Shown: positions 47,761-61,277 of the stretch, one piece after another
Layout of the letters: the number at the start of each line of letters is the position of its first letter
Position numbering within the stretch: position 1 is the stretch's first letter
Assembly (NCBI GenBank): GCA_037074705.1
Contig: CM073591.1
Span: 85,974,032-86,038,031 of the forward strand
DNA: 64,000 nucleotides
Direction: 5' to 3'
Source of the DNA: Zhengitettix transpicula
Taxonomy: Eukaryota; Arthropoda; Insecta; Orthoptera; Tetrigidae
The notes under the pieces: model-generated
The model's database searches: none
What the model saw: only the letters and a program-made list of their open reading frames with translations
What the model was told of the DNA's origin: nothing
Position numbers and translations under genes: made by a program

Positions 47761-50700
47761 ATATATTTAAGGCAAAAAATTAAATAAATGAAATAATATT
47801 TTAATTATGAAATAAAAATTAATACCTCATTTGGTCTTATTTATGTTTCTGGACCACGGAAGGTATGTAACCGAGTAAATATAAATTAGCCATTACAACT
47901 TCAACCGTAGTGATATTGATATAAAGATTAAAATAAAAGATGTTGATAATTTAAGTGTTAAAAATGATACTTTTAAAAGAACCAAGGAATTGGAATACTC
48001 AATACCTTTCATTTTTCTTCCTTTGTTATATACAAGGAGGATTATCGCAAACGGATAGTAAAATAAAGATACACAAAAATGAATGTAGTATCTAAGAAAC
48101 GGGAATAATAAAACAATTGTTTCAAGTTTTCAAAACTATATTTCAAGTCCAATTTTAGTGTTATGCGTTAGGTACAATAAGAAATTTTTCGTAGCTAAAT
48201 TCGCCGTTTGATTCATAAAAAATAAAGTTATTTACTGAAATACAAGAATATAAAATTATGAGAAAGTATATTTTCTAACTCAAAACATCTTGCAGTTTCC
48301 GGATAAAAAATAAATGTAATATGAGATAAAGGTCGTGAGAAAATTTAAAGTAAAAAAAATCTTAAAACATAAAATATATACGAAGAAAATGAAGGGAAAT
48401 GATGTCTGTAAATAATTAAATAAATAAACGAAAACCACCGATGTTTCATATCAAACAGAAATTCGTAGTTACCTATCGGTAAAATGTATAATGAGCCGTA
48501 CGTATTGTTATCAATGCTTTGCATTTACATACTGATATGATTAAAATGTCAAATATTTTAAATCAATGTATTACATAAGTACATCTATTTAATGAATTCT
48601 ATGGAGCATGCCGAGGTTATGTAGAACGCGAGACTGACTAAAGCAGAGTACAAAGGAGATTCAGGAACGTAGGGCGACGTAAGCGATGTATGAAACAACG
48701 AAGCGAAGCACGGCTATTCTGCTAGTCATATAGCGTATTATCGTAGGCCGAAATTAGATTTAATCCATTTATTAAGCATAAAAAAAAACTTTCATAAATG
48801 TGGTTTCTATGAATTGATATTTTATTATTAGAAACGAAAAGTATTTATAAAAATTATAGCCGTGGTAGAGACACCGAAATCTGAGTTGAAGCCCAAACAC
48901 CTATTTAAGAAAAGTCATTGCCTGTGTTCATGAATTTATCTAAACACGGTTTTATACCTGGTGGCGGCAACCCTTTATTATCTCCTGACTGGAATGGTTA
49001 AGTTATCAGGTGCAATTAAGAAAAAGGCGTTAAATTTGTGTTCGAAAATCATTAATTTCAGTTTTTTTCCTGACACATCTCACTACACTGAGTCAATTTA
49101 TACTTATTTGAACTGTATCGTAATTTGACATTTTGTCATGGTTAACCGTGACAGATATTAAGGAATTACTATCCTTTTAGTCTACATTAAATACGTCCTA
49201 CAATTCACGGTTAAAACATTGAGCTTTGGCATAGAGAATTTGATTTAAACGAAATGGTTTACTATCTATTCCTTAATAAATGGTTCCAATTGTCCAGCAT
49301 ATTTATTTTCAAAATTAGTATACAATTAAGTATTTATTTTTCTGCCTTTTCTCTTGATTCACCGATTGTCGTCTGCTAACTTCTCAAACAGTTTGCATTT
49401 TGTCGCTATTTTCGGTCTTTTTATTCTCAATACATTCCAAAATTTTCACTTAAATAGCAAAGAAAATAGTAATTCTTTGCAAGGATACTGGGTGTGTGAA
49501 TGTTAAAAGATTCATTTCACCAACAAAGTAATTATAAAGTATGTGGAGATTACGAACGAGTAATTTAAGTTTTACTTAAAAATTTTCTTTAATATTATTG
49601 TCGGCGTAATTATTGAGGCCTGTAACAGATTAGCATATAAAAATCTTGATAGGACCAACGATAATTACGACTGTGTAATAACAGATGGTCCAGTCGACGT
49701 TTTTCTACACTATACTGTAATTCTCTTTCATAAGCTTATGAGTTGAGCTTGACAGATAGTACTTAACCTTTTTTAAATTTCTTATTCGAAAATTATATGC
49801 TTAATTATTTACAGCTAACCAAAACTTTATATTTGAGCAATTACTATTATCTGGACTTAAATTGTGCAGATATACCGAAATTAAAGCCCCTAAGTAGTGA
49901 GAAAGCGTTTCTATGCGGTACTTTACCAACCGAATTGTTCAGCGGTCACCTTTCAATCCTTGTTCCGACGTCGAGGTTCCTTCAGAGTTTTTCTGTTTGA
50001 CAAAACTTGAGATGCAACGGCGACCGCGTTTATAAGAACATCTCTGGTGTTGCTGTTTTATAAGCTCAGCGTATTGTCAAAGATTCAAGACTCACGTTTC
50101 AACGATGAAACAGTCAAATCCACCTGGTCTTGTCTACCACCCAAATCTCAACTATCACAACTCTTTCGTTATCCAGCGTCAAACAATATTGAGAAGTAAA
50201 CATATAAATAATAAATCTCATTGTGTATCTACAGACACGAATATATTAATTGGCACAACCTTGTTCCGGTCAAAATCAGTGGTGGGAGAAGTCCGTTGTA
50301 TGTGTGACTTCTCGTCCTTTATGCCAGTGTAGTAGCAAATAATTTATTTTGCATAGATATTCCTACGAGGCAAGGAACAGTCTGTTTCACAGCTTCCCGA
50401 CCGTTTTAACAAATCTTTTTCAATAATTGAATTAACCTGCCCTTGTCTATCACCTCCACACGACCAAACGTAAGACGAAAATGCACTTGCTCAAAGATAG
50501 GTTTCCCTTATGACACACGACTTAAAATAAGTAAAAAAACAAATTTTGGAAACATATGTAACAACTCCATATTGAAGAATTTGATTTAAACTTCACAATT
50601 TATCACCCTGTTCGGATTTATAGAACTTTGTACAAATAATTTATAATAAAAATTACCAATGCCATAAAAAATAAATTTATTACTACAATTTTTACACCGG

Positions 50701-52249
50701 CCATTTTTTGGTAATAAAGGCTCTAAGATGGATCCAAATATATGAACTTTAATCTGATGTTTTATCTATTTGATTCAATGGTATTTATTAATTGTAATTA
50801 AAGTTAATTAGAATAATCATTTTTGCTTTGGAATTATTTTAGTAGGAAAGAAACTTTAACTTTTACTAATAGGAAATGTTTAACTGGTACAAAACGAATC
50901 CTTCTTGACTCCAAATATGAATATTTACATCACTTGCTAGCTGTTTAAATTTGAAATTTTACATACTCGAAATTTTATGTACACTAGCAAGACATTCGGT
51001 AGAGGTAAGCAACCAATAGGCTCTGAGCCCCTTAACTAGATTAATGAATTGACAAGTCTTAGTTTAGTAAATCCTCTAACTAATGAGTGCAATTTTGTGA
51101 CGTTGCCACCGATCTTAAGTGATGATTTATAAGCTATGTGAAGTCTCCAGCTGATGTCAATAACAGCGTTCTTTGATGCAGCAGATCATACAACGCTGCA
51201 ACTAGGTCGAAGGTAGAAGGTCTTCAGACAGATCGTGATTAATAAAGTTCACAGCTTCGCTTTATCGGCGAGACCCGCCTTTTGCTCATTTCGAGATACG
51301 GCCTCGTTTCTCGGCTTCCGAGATACGGCTGTATTTCTTTAGTACGGTTTCTCCATGCGAATTCTCCTGATTTCTCTCCTCCTAAATTTGTTCGCAGTTC
51401 AAGGTAATCAGTCACGCGCCATATTTCTTCACAGTTTTACTTTGCGTTGAAAACACTTCCTCCGTTAATATCGCTGTGAAATTTATACGCCCGTCGTTCT
51501 ACAATTGCGACTCTTTGTTTTTACGAAGCTTGGCTGCAATAATTTCTCTAAACAGCCAAAGACATTCACTACAAGAAGAACACAATTTCATTTACATTGT
51601 CGACTTTGTAGGTTTGTATATTTGACGGCACTAAATACGTAAATACCAAAACAATCAAACAATTCCCTCCCGCCAGGGACCTTGCAAACCTACTTAATAA
51701 TTACAATTTCACTTTATGCGACTTTTCCAACCTATGAAATAATATTGCTAAATTAAATCAGTTACTAAGTACTCATTTCCTCGTTTCCGAACGCCTTGAC
51801 CTCGGAATTTTACTTTCGTTTTCTTTAAGTTTATTTCCATGCCGACCTAAACTTTAGCAAACATTTCAGATGTCTAACTATTTCAGGGAATATTAAATGA
51901 GACATCTGTGAATTGCATATAATTGGTATTTCTGGTTATTGCTATCGTAATAAGAGGATGGAAACACTGTGCATGGTTCTTAAGCGTTCGGATTATCTTT
52001 TGGCACAATGATTAGTCTGCGATGCTAATTGTTGATGGGACAGGGCTTGGGTTTATATTTTGTCTTTGATGCGTTGCTAAAAACTCATGAATCAAGTATT
52101 TTTATGTACTGGTTACTTCTTAGATCAATCCATAAGGTTTATTGTAGATATATCTCCCACTCTTGATGGAAGCGTCCATCCATACGCCGCCTACACTGAT
52201 AAATCGTCAACTGTGCACTAGCTTATCTATTTAAGGTTTGTATATTGTA
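47761..52249. other. AT-rich DNA, no gene recognised
   Basis: No coding region recognised; the plus frames at 49797-50332 show no motif. Near 48660-48735 the sequence 'aacgaagcgaagcacggctattctgctagt' looks like the end of a dispersed repeat of a kind common in arthropod genomes. At 51290-51337 a roughly 25-bp unit (GAGATACGGC..) is tandemly duplicated. GC-richer DNA lies around 51150-51360. Confidence 0.4.
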
Positions 52250-52440
52250 ATATAAATGAAAAGCTGATATAGGCTTTTGAGTTCTGTCAACGGAATAGTG
52301 CAATTGTGTCTTTCTCGGCTCTTACATATTTCCTGCATCTGAAGAAAGGAACAGTGCTTCCAAAAACGCCATGTGGTATTTACACTATCACTTATTTTGT
52401 CTGTATTACACTATCTTTCTTATTATTAATTTTCAATCAG
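52250..52440. mobile_element. Hammerhead-like repeat copy
   Basis: Inverted relative to 24279-24507: 'cttttgagtt', 'agtgcaattgtgtc', 'tcggctctta', then CTGAAGA (52339-52345), the GGAA..TTCC hairpin, AAAAC, 'atgtggtatttacactatcacttattt' and 'ctatctttcttattattaa'. The core has GAAAC changed to AAAAC. It lies immediately 3' of the LINE at 52466-54340. Confidence 0.65.
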
Positions 52441-52465
52441 ACGTTAATTTTACATTTCTATATTC

Positions 52466-54340
52466 TTAACGACTAGAGTCTAGTCTTCTAGATTTTTCTG
52501 GTTCTGAGAACACTTCCCTCACACACTTTGCTCTGCTTTTATGTACTTTACACAAGGTCAAATGGTTTTATTCTCTTCAATATTCTGGTATATTGTTGAC
52601 TACTGGGTTGACGTGGAGGTGAAGATTAGCTTCATGTTTCCCAGAATACCTTTTTATTTATTCTTATATGGTTGGAATCTGGAGATCTGCATTTCGGATA
52701 TACCCAAGGAGCATTCACTATGTTTCTTAAAACTTTATTTTGAAATGTGTGTATGCACTTAATGTTTGTGTCACTGGCGCAGCCCCAAAGTTGGATACCT
52801 TCGAGTCTCGTTCTTTTAGTATTTGATTTATATCAGTAGTTTGTAGGAAATTTGGAAGTTTGGAGTTTCTTCCAATTAGCCAATTCCAATTATATTTTCT
52901 GATTAATTCAGGTTTTATTATTAATATGCTCTTTCCATCTAAGTTTGGTGTCTAGAGTCATGCCAAGGTAATTCACGTTGTCATCATAGGACACAGAAGT
53001 TCATTTATATTTAATGACGGTTGGCCTTTTGATTGTTTATATGTGAGTACGGTATAAGATTTCTGCTCGTCTAGATTTATCCTCCATTGTTTGGTCCAGT
53101 CAGCTATTGAATTTCTGGCTTCTTGTAGTCTTCTAGTTGTCAGGGTTTGGTCTTTTTCTACTGAAAGTAACGCGGTGTCATCCGCATATGTCGCTACCTC
53201 ATTTCCTTAAAATTTTGGGATATCGCTAGTATATAGTAAGCAGAGGATAGGACCCAGGACACGACCTTGGGGCACTCTGGCTCTTACCTCTTACAGAATA
53301 GTCATCTTATTTAATTATGAATAGTCTGCCTGTGATGTATGATGTTAATATCTTCTCATATTGCTTTGGCAGAACTTTGTTTAGTGTATGTATCAAGCCT
53401 TCATGCAATACTTTATCGTAGGCTTGCGAAGCATCTACGAAGCCCGCTGAGAATACTTGTTTTTCTTTCAATGAACGTTCAAAAATATCGGTTATTCTGT
53501 GCACTTGATCTGCTGTTGAGTTCCTCTGTCTGAGTCCGAAATCTGGTATTTGTTTATTATTTTCTATTATTGACCGTATCCTCTTGAGCAATAAATTCTC
53601 AAACAGTTTTGAAATTATTGGTAGTAGAGAAATCGGTCTATAAGATATGGGTGGTTTTCCTGGTTTCTGCAGCATGACTACTTCCGATACTTTCCAGCAC
53701 GCATATTTTCATCTTAATGCTGCATTAAATAGGTACGTGAGGATTACTATATCCTTTCTAGGCAGATCCTTTCCAATCTCTCCTGGATTATATCAAATCC
53801 TGGTGCATTCTTATGGTTCAGATTTGTTTTAATTTCATTAGCTAGTTCCCTTGGGCTAACTGGCGTGATATTTTCTGATCTTATGTTGTCAACGTTAATC
53901 ATTATACTATTAATAGCCCCTTGGTTCTGTGAGAATACATCTGCCAATGTTGTTTCTAAAATGCGGAATGGGGACAATGGGTCTCTTAATCATCTAGGTT
54001 GCCTACCATACCGTTCTTCATTTCCGGATAGATAGGTGTTTACATAGTAATCTTTAAACTTTTGTACTTCTCTTTTCAGCTTCTGAGTTTTATTGTTAAG
54101 TATCTCTTTTTCTCCTGGGTCTCATGATTGTTCCATTTTCTACTAAATCTTCGATTTATTTTGAGAAGTTCTCTCCAATCTCAGCTTGCTAGGTTATTCC
54201 ATTTGTTAGGTGAGGTCTTACTTTGGTGTTGTTATAAGCCGTGTTTTGAATAAGCCTGGTGAAGCTTTCGTCTTCTTCTTCTAGTTGTTCTGTAGTTCTA
54301 AGGCAGAGACGGTCACGAATGATTAAAGAATTGTTATGCT
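52466..54340 (-). pseudogene. Jockey-type LINE ORF2, 5'-truncated and frameshifted
   Basis: The most complete coding relic here. Minus strand from about 54340: a linker region (LN.KTQKLKREVQKFKDYYV, about 54040-54100). Then SPRELANEIKTNLNHKNAPG (about 53830-53880), the KKAPG.D block. Then SYRPISLLPIISKLFENLLL (about 53590-53640) and FVDASQAYDKVLHEGL (RT motif A, about 53415). Then ARVPQGRVLGPILCLLY (motif B) and YADDTALL (catalytic YADD at 53177-53188). The C-terminal part includes GAAPVTQT and FQNKVLRNIVNAPWVYP (about 52700-52740), with stop at 52466-52468. Frame 53675-53307 is the longest intact piece (122 codons). At least four frameshifts or stops and a missing endonuclease domain make it dead. 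It is a different family from the fragments at 30.5 and 41.4 kb. Confidence 0.9.
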
Positions 54341-55869
54341 GATGAAGTAATTATTTTCCATTGTTAATTTGTTCTATTAAACAATCCACTATGGCAACTG
54401 AGTCAACGGATCTCATCATTACATTAAGTGATAATTAAAATCGCAATAAAAATCATTTCCAACACAACGATATAAAATCAAATTTATTGTAGAACGTTCT
54501 TTAATCTTACCAAAGTCAATGAGAAAAAGGAACAGAATTGATTCTGGTCAACAAAACTTCATGAAAACTCATTTTCTTTATGATTTTGCTACATTGTGAC
54601 CAGGAAAACATATATATTTTTGTTATGTACAGAAGTACGTTCAACATAAAATTTCTTCAAAATTCTTTTATCACTGGCACATGGAGAACTAATGTCCACT
54701 AGCTAATTCAAATACCAATTAAACTTTAAAAGAAATATCAATCATTGCCTCTTTCAGTTTCCATAATGTGATCCTATCTAAATTGATGGGACAGTTTATA
54801 CAATAGTCATATATTTAAAAAATATTTTACTTGGCCGCAGAAAATCCACACGCTTGAAGCATGTACTATTTTTCTTTTATATTCCTTATTTCCCCATTTT
54901 TCTCCTGTTGCGTTGCTCCTTTACTTTTTGTCGAGAAGCCTCCCTAATATACAGCACCATTTCTTTTCTAGTGGAATTGTTTCTCCCCGTGAAGCCTTAG
55001 AGGTCGTGTTTCACGAAGCACTAAGTTGCTTTATAAAAGCTGTTCTAATAAAAAAAATAAAAATATTTTGGTATAATAATAGCCAATGTCTTCTGTTGAA
55101 AGTTTACGTATTTTTACACATGCCTAAAATTATGTTATTGTATCAAAAGGAATAAATATTTTGCAAAGAACTGCACTTTATAAAAGTCTATTAACACGAT
55201 GTGTTTAATGAAATGTTGTTCTCTCATTTAAGACACTTAGGTTTCCAATTGAGTAAAATTAATTTACAAAATCAAATGGGCTAAATATTCCTTACCGTCG
55301 GAGAGATATTCCTGCAAAATTATAAAGACAATTCTATTACTAAAACAAATTCCACGATATACCTTCAGAGTATATTAGAAATTGTATCATATCTCCTTAC
55401 AAAGAGACAAATCATGTTTAAAACTGATTTTTCGTTGTTTAGCACCGACTATACTGATGATGCCAACAGAAAATAAACCCATTTTTTAAAACTATTTATA
55501 AAACGCAAATATAAGAATATGAATACAAACCAATTTAATTGAAATATGTTTATTCAATTTAGACAAATTAATTCGCCACATCTGCACAAAAAACGAAATT
55601 TCATGAGTTATAAACAGTTCCGAATTACTTGCGAAAACAATATTCTGAAAATTGACACACCGCAATCAAATTTGAATTATTATAATTCAATAATGAGGAA
55701 CTGATCTAACCATTTATAATTATTTAACAGCAGTCTAGCATTACCGTTATGATTATTAATTAAAAGCCATGGATGTTTTAGTTATTTACAGATCGCTTAT
55801 TAAGACTAATAATTGTTTTATTCAATGAATAATTACTTAAAGAACTTCGTGGTAATTTATTATATTCCT
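54341..55869. other. No gene recognised
   Basis: AT-rich. The first 100 bases may be further decayed LINE sequence; the rest shows nothing. Confidence 0.4.
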
Positions 55870-55906
55870 TATTTTCATTTAATTAAATTAGTAGTTGATC
55901 ATTACA
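55870..55906 (+). mobile_element. TA-LTR family terminal fragment
   Basis: 'ttagtagttgatcattaca' followed by a TA tract matches the sense 3' terminus of the copy at 10337-11372. Only the last few tens of bases are recognisable. Confidence 0.45.
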
Positions 55907-56538
55907 ATATATATATAATTGGTTAAATATAATATTGTACTACTGTTATCAATTTAATTAATTATATTCTATTGCAGCTCTGTTGTATTATTGATTTGTT
56001 GGATTACATTACTAGCTGAGTGATTGGAGTTTCCAGGGTATTTATTTAAATTAGCCAGGAGAAGGAATTGATTCGGAACTAATCTCTTGGTAAACATTTC
56101 ATTTAACCAGCATCAATAGCGTCACTGGTTGGAACATTTACCAATTTACGTTCTCCCTTCCCAACCTAAGCCGTCGTCCAGCTTTCTTAAGGGATTCAAA
56201 AATACTCCCGTTGCATTAAGGTAGTCATTAATATTCCCGATTTTCTTTTAAGGAGTTACAGATACTTTAGGGAAGTAAAACATCATCGCTAACTTATTAA
56301 AGTCCAAAAATTTTCATCGTTTCTGAAATGAGTAAAAACGATACAACCTTTAATTAACCTTAAATTAATCAATAAATGTGGAGAGGAAAGAGAGTCAGGG
56401 AGGCTTACTTACCTCAAATTAAGGGTTGGTGTCGCCACGTTAGGAAGTAAAGATTAAGTCATTCAAGGATCTAGGCCACTTTCCTCAAGACAGAAGAGGA
56501 CTGCACCTTGTGGAATTCGTTCGTACAGTTTGTGTGTG

Positions 56539-56541
<3 letters not shown>
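55907..56541. other. No gene recognised
   Basis: AT-rich unique DNA. Confidence 0.45.

Positions 56542-56586
<45 letters not shown>
56542..56586. repeat. (TA)n microsatellite
   Basis: TA tract preceded by a short TG run. Confidence 0.96.
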
Positions 56587-56590
<4 letters not shown>

Positions 56591-56929
56591 TTATTTCAAT
56601 ATATTATTTAGGGATTCTTGCGTCCGCATATGATACATTTTGTTTATTGTCAGTTGTTTCTTTCCGTCACAACAAAAATTAAGCTCTGGAAGAAAAACTC
56701 GTAGTAGATTATTAAAAATAAACAAATACTATGGTAAATTGAAATTGTAATTCACAAAATAATTTACCAATATAATAATGGAAGTCTTAATCTCTGATTG
56801 AGAGTATATATAAACATTACATTTAATTACCTGCAGTATTAAGTATATCTTAACTTTCAATTTTCCTTCAAGTTTAACAATATGAATACAAATATGATGA
56901 CTTGTGTCTATATAAATGTTAAATAAATA

Positions 56930-57284
56930 TTTTATATAAGTAATTTTTTTTATTTCTGTAGCACATAAGCTTCTAAAAAGAATTTCTATTTCTATTTTGT
57001 CGAGGCGCGCAGCCAAGGCCCATATTAGAGTTCGTTTTTCATACTTTGGGTCGAAAGGTCGACGCCAACACCATTTCCGGTTCCGTATAAGTTCCGGATG
57101 GCCAGCACGAACGAGGTCATCAACACCAGGAACAACTCCGTCAGTCATTCCTCAAGACACGATAAAGACGTGCTCAAACGTACTTCACTCACAAAAACAA
57201 TTTTCGTCAAAGCGCGGATCTCGCATTTCAAATTTTTTTATTATTCTTATTTCGCCCACATTTCCTGAGAATAGCCATAATTGA
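56930..57284. other. GC-richer segment open on both strands, unrecognised
   Basis: On the minus strand the 139-codon frame 57148-56729 begins MTDGVVPGVDDLVRAGHPEL and continues WCWRRPFDPKYEKRTLIWAL. It then runs into AT-rich sequence from about 56960, where 'cttatgtgctacag' on the minus strand looks like a splice boundary. The plus frame 56997-57284 overlaps. A donor-like GTGAGT (minus) lies near 57190. The first 65 minus codons have protein-like composition but no domain I know; an exon or a decayed element are both possible. Confidence 0.3.
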
Positions 57285-57399
57285 AACAAATAAATACTTT
57301 TTCTATCCGGTATAAGGCCTGAATTAAAGAAGTTTCATTTTAAATTTATATTAAAAAAATTAATTTGAAACTTATTATATATATATAAATAACAATAAG

Positions 57400-58409
57400 T
57401 TAACAGTAAGTAATAATTAAAGGGTAATTAAGAGTTAATAAATATAAACTGTTGAACCGGAATTGTTACCGACAAACACACACAAAGATACAATAATGGA
57501 CGAGAATACGAACAGGCAAGGTATTGTTGAGACATGGCGCGCCTGAGTTGGTGGTGTGAGCAGTCGGCGACGAGACATTGCCGGGTACGGAATAATTAAA
57601 ATTTAGCAGTTGCAATCAGAGGCGAGAGAAATTAGTCGTATTGGGAATAGTCGAGAGGATTTAAAATATTAATAAGTAAAGTAGAAGAAGATAGCAGTAA
57701 AAACGACAGAAAGCGTTTGTAAGATAAATCAAGGTGACGTATTATTGAAAAGCAAAGTTGGGCGTAATTAATTTAAATAGTGACTCAGATGAATTTCTCA
57801 GTGTTACGCCAAATAATTTTTAGAATCGACGAGGACGAATTCACTCCAATAGTGAAAAGTCCAATGGTTATAAAATGTAAGTTCAGTGTAAAAATGGCCT
57901 GTTTCGTAATTTTTTTAAAAGTGAGAGTGTGTTGGTGAAAGTTTTCCAATTGCCCTGGTACCAGAACAAAACATTGATTTAAAAACCATTTAAATTAAAT
58001 TGTAAAGGTAGAATTTCGTCCTATTTCGATTTTTTTTAGTAAAATATTTGTCAATAGTAAGTTGTAAATTGATTGTTTAAAAGGGGAATAAATATTCATT
58101 ATGTAAAAGGCCCAGTAAAGACCCTGAGATAAGGAGAAAAATTTCATTTATTTATAATAAAAAATTTGTTGTAAAGATCGGCGAGAAATTGTTTTGTAAT
58201 GTAAAGTATTTGTTTATAATAAATTAATTATTGGGTCAGTTTTATTAAATGTTTTATTCATGCTCCATTATTAGGTAAGTTTTCATTATATTAATTTCCT
58301 TTTAATTAATTGTTCATAATTGATCATTACATTTTGGCGTGCCAACGTGTGGCGAAATCTTAATATTTGTTCCATTTATTTAATTTAATTGGCTTTATTG
58401 TGTATTACA
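57400..58409 (+). mobile_element. TA-LTR family copy with clear primer-site-like block
   Basis: The 5' end is diverged (TAATAATTAAAGGGTAATTAAG near 57408, after a TA tract); the 3' end TTTATTGTGTATTACA is at 58409 before a TA tract. CTGGTACCAG is at 57955-57964 and 'ggcccagtaaagaccctgagat' at about 58109-58130. AATAAA occurs near 58090 and 58220. TTACA at 58331 is followed by TTGGCGTGCCAACGTGTGGCG (58334-58354), the most convincing primer-binding-site-like sequence in the window. This copy lacks the donor-like GTAAGT after the palindrome. Confidence 0.75.
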
Positions 58410-60284
58410 ATATATATAATCATATTCAGAAAATAATAATTGTCATTATTTAATGTGATTAAATAAATCTTTTATCTAATTAAATTAAAATCAAAGTATT
58501 GTTATAATGTGATAACAATCCCCCTCTGACTTCAAAAGTTAACTATTTATAGATCTTGTTGAATTTTGTAGCTTCACATATTATGTTACACACAGCCACT
58601 GCTGTTCTGCTTCAAGTCTGAAACTTCCGACGTATCTGTTCTCTTCTTAGTCGGCGATCACTTGCATTAATGCTGGGAAATTACTTAATAGTTAGATAAC
58701 TCCCTTGTACTTTATAACGACCTCAAACTGTATTCTCTGCGAGCCACGTCATCGCTTATGAACTGATTGACTGTTCACACAATTGTAAGCCCATAATTTT
58801 TCCTTACATTTAAAATTATTTTATTTTACTTTAGAAATTTCATCGTATTTCCTCAATTTTTGGACAACACAGCTCGCATTTTGTCTGCTTTGGAGCAAGC
58901 TGCAGATCTGGCAACTCGACAATTGCACCAACCACTTTTTCCGCGATTTTCGACCCTTTCCCCACTGAACGCACAAGTGGCAACTATTTTTGACACTAAA
59001 TTTGCTATCCTTGCCGCAATACCTTGATAGGAGTGAATTCGTCATTTCACCAAAGGTAGTTCACAATGTATAATAATAATACTCCTCTCTGATTTATTCT
59101 TTATGTCTGGGATAATATGACATACATGCGTGTGAATAAGTGTAAAATTCAAGCATGATGCTCAACACCAAATTTGAGATCTGAATATATTTAATTTTTA
59201 GCATTGATTTCCGGTTGCCATAAAGAATAACAATACCCCCGAAACTGTTTTTCTTCATGAATCACTACAAAAGGGTTGTATAAATAAATATCAATATATA
59301 TTGGCCTATTAATTGGCATTAGGATTATTTTTTATGACTAGAAATTCAACCGATATTGTAACGAGATACTTAACGTTACTGATGAACCTTTATCCATACC
59401 TGCCGTAGATGGCAAAGTATGTCATATCATGGCACTGCTGACAATCATCTACTGGAGGACGTGGGGTAGAGTTGTATAAAATAGCATTAAAGTTGCTCAG
59501 AATAATGTGAATACACTCTGAAAAATTGTCAGAGATTAAATAAATGGATTACGTTATCTCAATAATTGCTCAAAAATATCATCCAAGAAATGAAAACGTA
59601 GCGTCGTATATTAAGTCACATGAGACCTTGCCTAGTTAATAACAGGGAGAATTATTTTGGGGTAGACAGAGTAACAAATTGAGGCAGGCTCAACTGACCT
59701 TGTTGACACAGTTGTTCGGTGGGGTCCGTTCGGCTTCTTATTATGTGCGTGACGTATTATAAATAATTCTAAACAAACTAGAGTTTTAATCTTGGAAGCA
59801 CCGCGATCTGTCTTGATGAAACTGGAAAAAATGAGAGGTGTTTGAAATCAACATGTTAGTCGCGTTTTCTGTTGGTCTGAGGGTTTCGAGCTTCGGTGGG
59901 AGACGGTAAATACTTCGCGGTTAATGGTGGAACATCCCATTACTCAAAGAAGACACGTGCCACGAAGAAACCAAGTAAGCTTAGTATAAGAACTCTCTAA
60001 TATAGGAGAAGAAGTAATTGTAAAATCTTAATTGTAGTAATCAAATAAACTGTAAGAAGATAAAATAACGGCGTGCTACAAAGAGACTATATAAGTCACA
60101 TGATTTACTAAAACCTTCTGTACGTCGTCTTAGAGTAATTTATGTCTTTCAACTTCTAACTGCAATGTGATCATTTTAAAACGTGACGTGTATGTGCTAC
60201 CGTTCGGCGTTCGTGTTGTTTCTCAATTAACCAAACGAAAATTACTGTTTAGCAGTAATAAATATCAATCCTCCTAGAACATAT
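58410..60284. other. No gene recognised
   Basis: Moderately AT-rich. The 74-codon minus frame 59045-58821 is slightly GC-richer and cysteine-containing but shows no known motif or spacing. Confidence 0.4.
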
Positions 60285-61277
60285 TGTAATAATCAATAAT
60301 TATTACATTTTAATTATTTTAAAGAATTTTCCCCTCGTTCACGTGCCAAAATGTAATCATCAAAAATTAAGCTTTATTTAATTTTTGTCCCACATTGTGG
60401 TGACATTAAATGTAATAATTAACAAAGTGAAGTTATTTAAATGAAAAATATAAAAAATTAACAAACAAAATAATTTATTTTCCTTTAGTGGCTTTCAATG
60501 GTAAAAGACAATTACAAACAAAATTTGAGATCTGTTCTCTCAGGGCCTTTACTGGGGTTTGATGATTTACAGTCAATATTATTGAATGATCTGTTTAACA
60601 ATACAAATGAAAATTTACTTGAAAATAATGTGCTGATAACTGAAAGAAAAACTACAAGATAAACGAACGAAATCTGACTTTAACCTTCTAGTTAGCGTTT
60701 ACGGATTTTTATTAAGGTTTTTGTTACTTACGCATTGTTCGGCTGGTACCAGCATTCTTTTAGCGCTTCAAAAAATGCACTATATTGCAAAATATTTACA
60801 CAGATTCTAAGTTATTCTCACTTATTCTACACTTATGGAATTTCTAGGCTCCCAGGAACTCGGATGATCCTCTCCAAATTGGTCAGCTATCTGATGACTG
60901 CTTGCTTACAGAAATCTTACGAGTTGCAGATTTTTTATAGTCTTTTACCGATTTACTGATCGGTTTGGATTGAAACTGCAAAATAGCTCAGTAAAGATTT
61001 ATTTCAAAATGTCTATCCTTTCGTGGCTGCTCTTAGACATCGACTTCTCTATTCCACTCCTCTCTGTAGACTTTACTCTTTCGCTCCTCGAATTAGGCTT
61101 TTGACTTTTGCTCCTCGCTGCTGACTGCCAACTGACTATGCTTTTGCGCGCGTAAACTCCATTCCGCGCTCTCAATAATAGGAACAGCGCTCGCCACTCA
61201 TTGTCGCTCTGTTCGCTCTCGCTATAATACAAACTGTTCGCTAACAATTCAAAATTAATTAATTAATTGGCATTACA
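60285..61277 (-). mobile_element. TA-LTR family copy with tandem terminal units
   Basis: Window-strand ends TGTAATAATCAATAATTATTAC and TAATTGGCATTACA; flanks ATAT (left) and ATATATAC (right) fit a 4-bp ATAT duplication. Two inverted primer-site-like blocks (60331-60348 'cccctcgttcacgtgcca'; 60387-60406 'gtcccacattgtggtgacat') each precede a TGTAAT. 'ctctcagggcctttactggggtttga' lies near 60536-60562 and CTGGTACCAG at 60743-60752, with GTAAGTAAC after it in sense. Promoter-side DNA near 61140-61230 is GC-richer ('gcgcgcg'). Confidence 0.8.
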
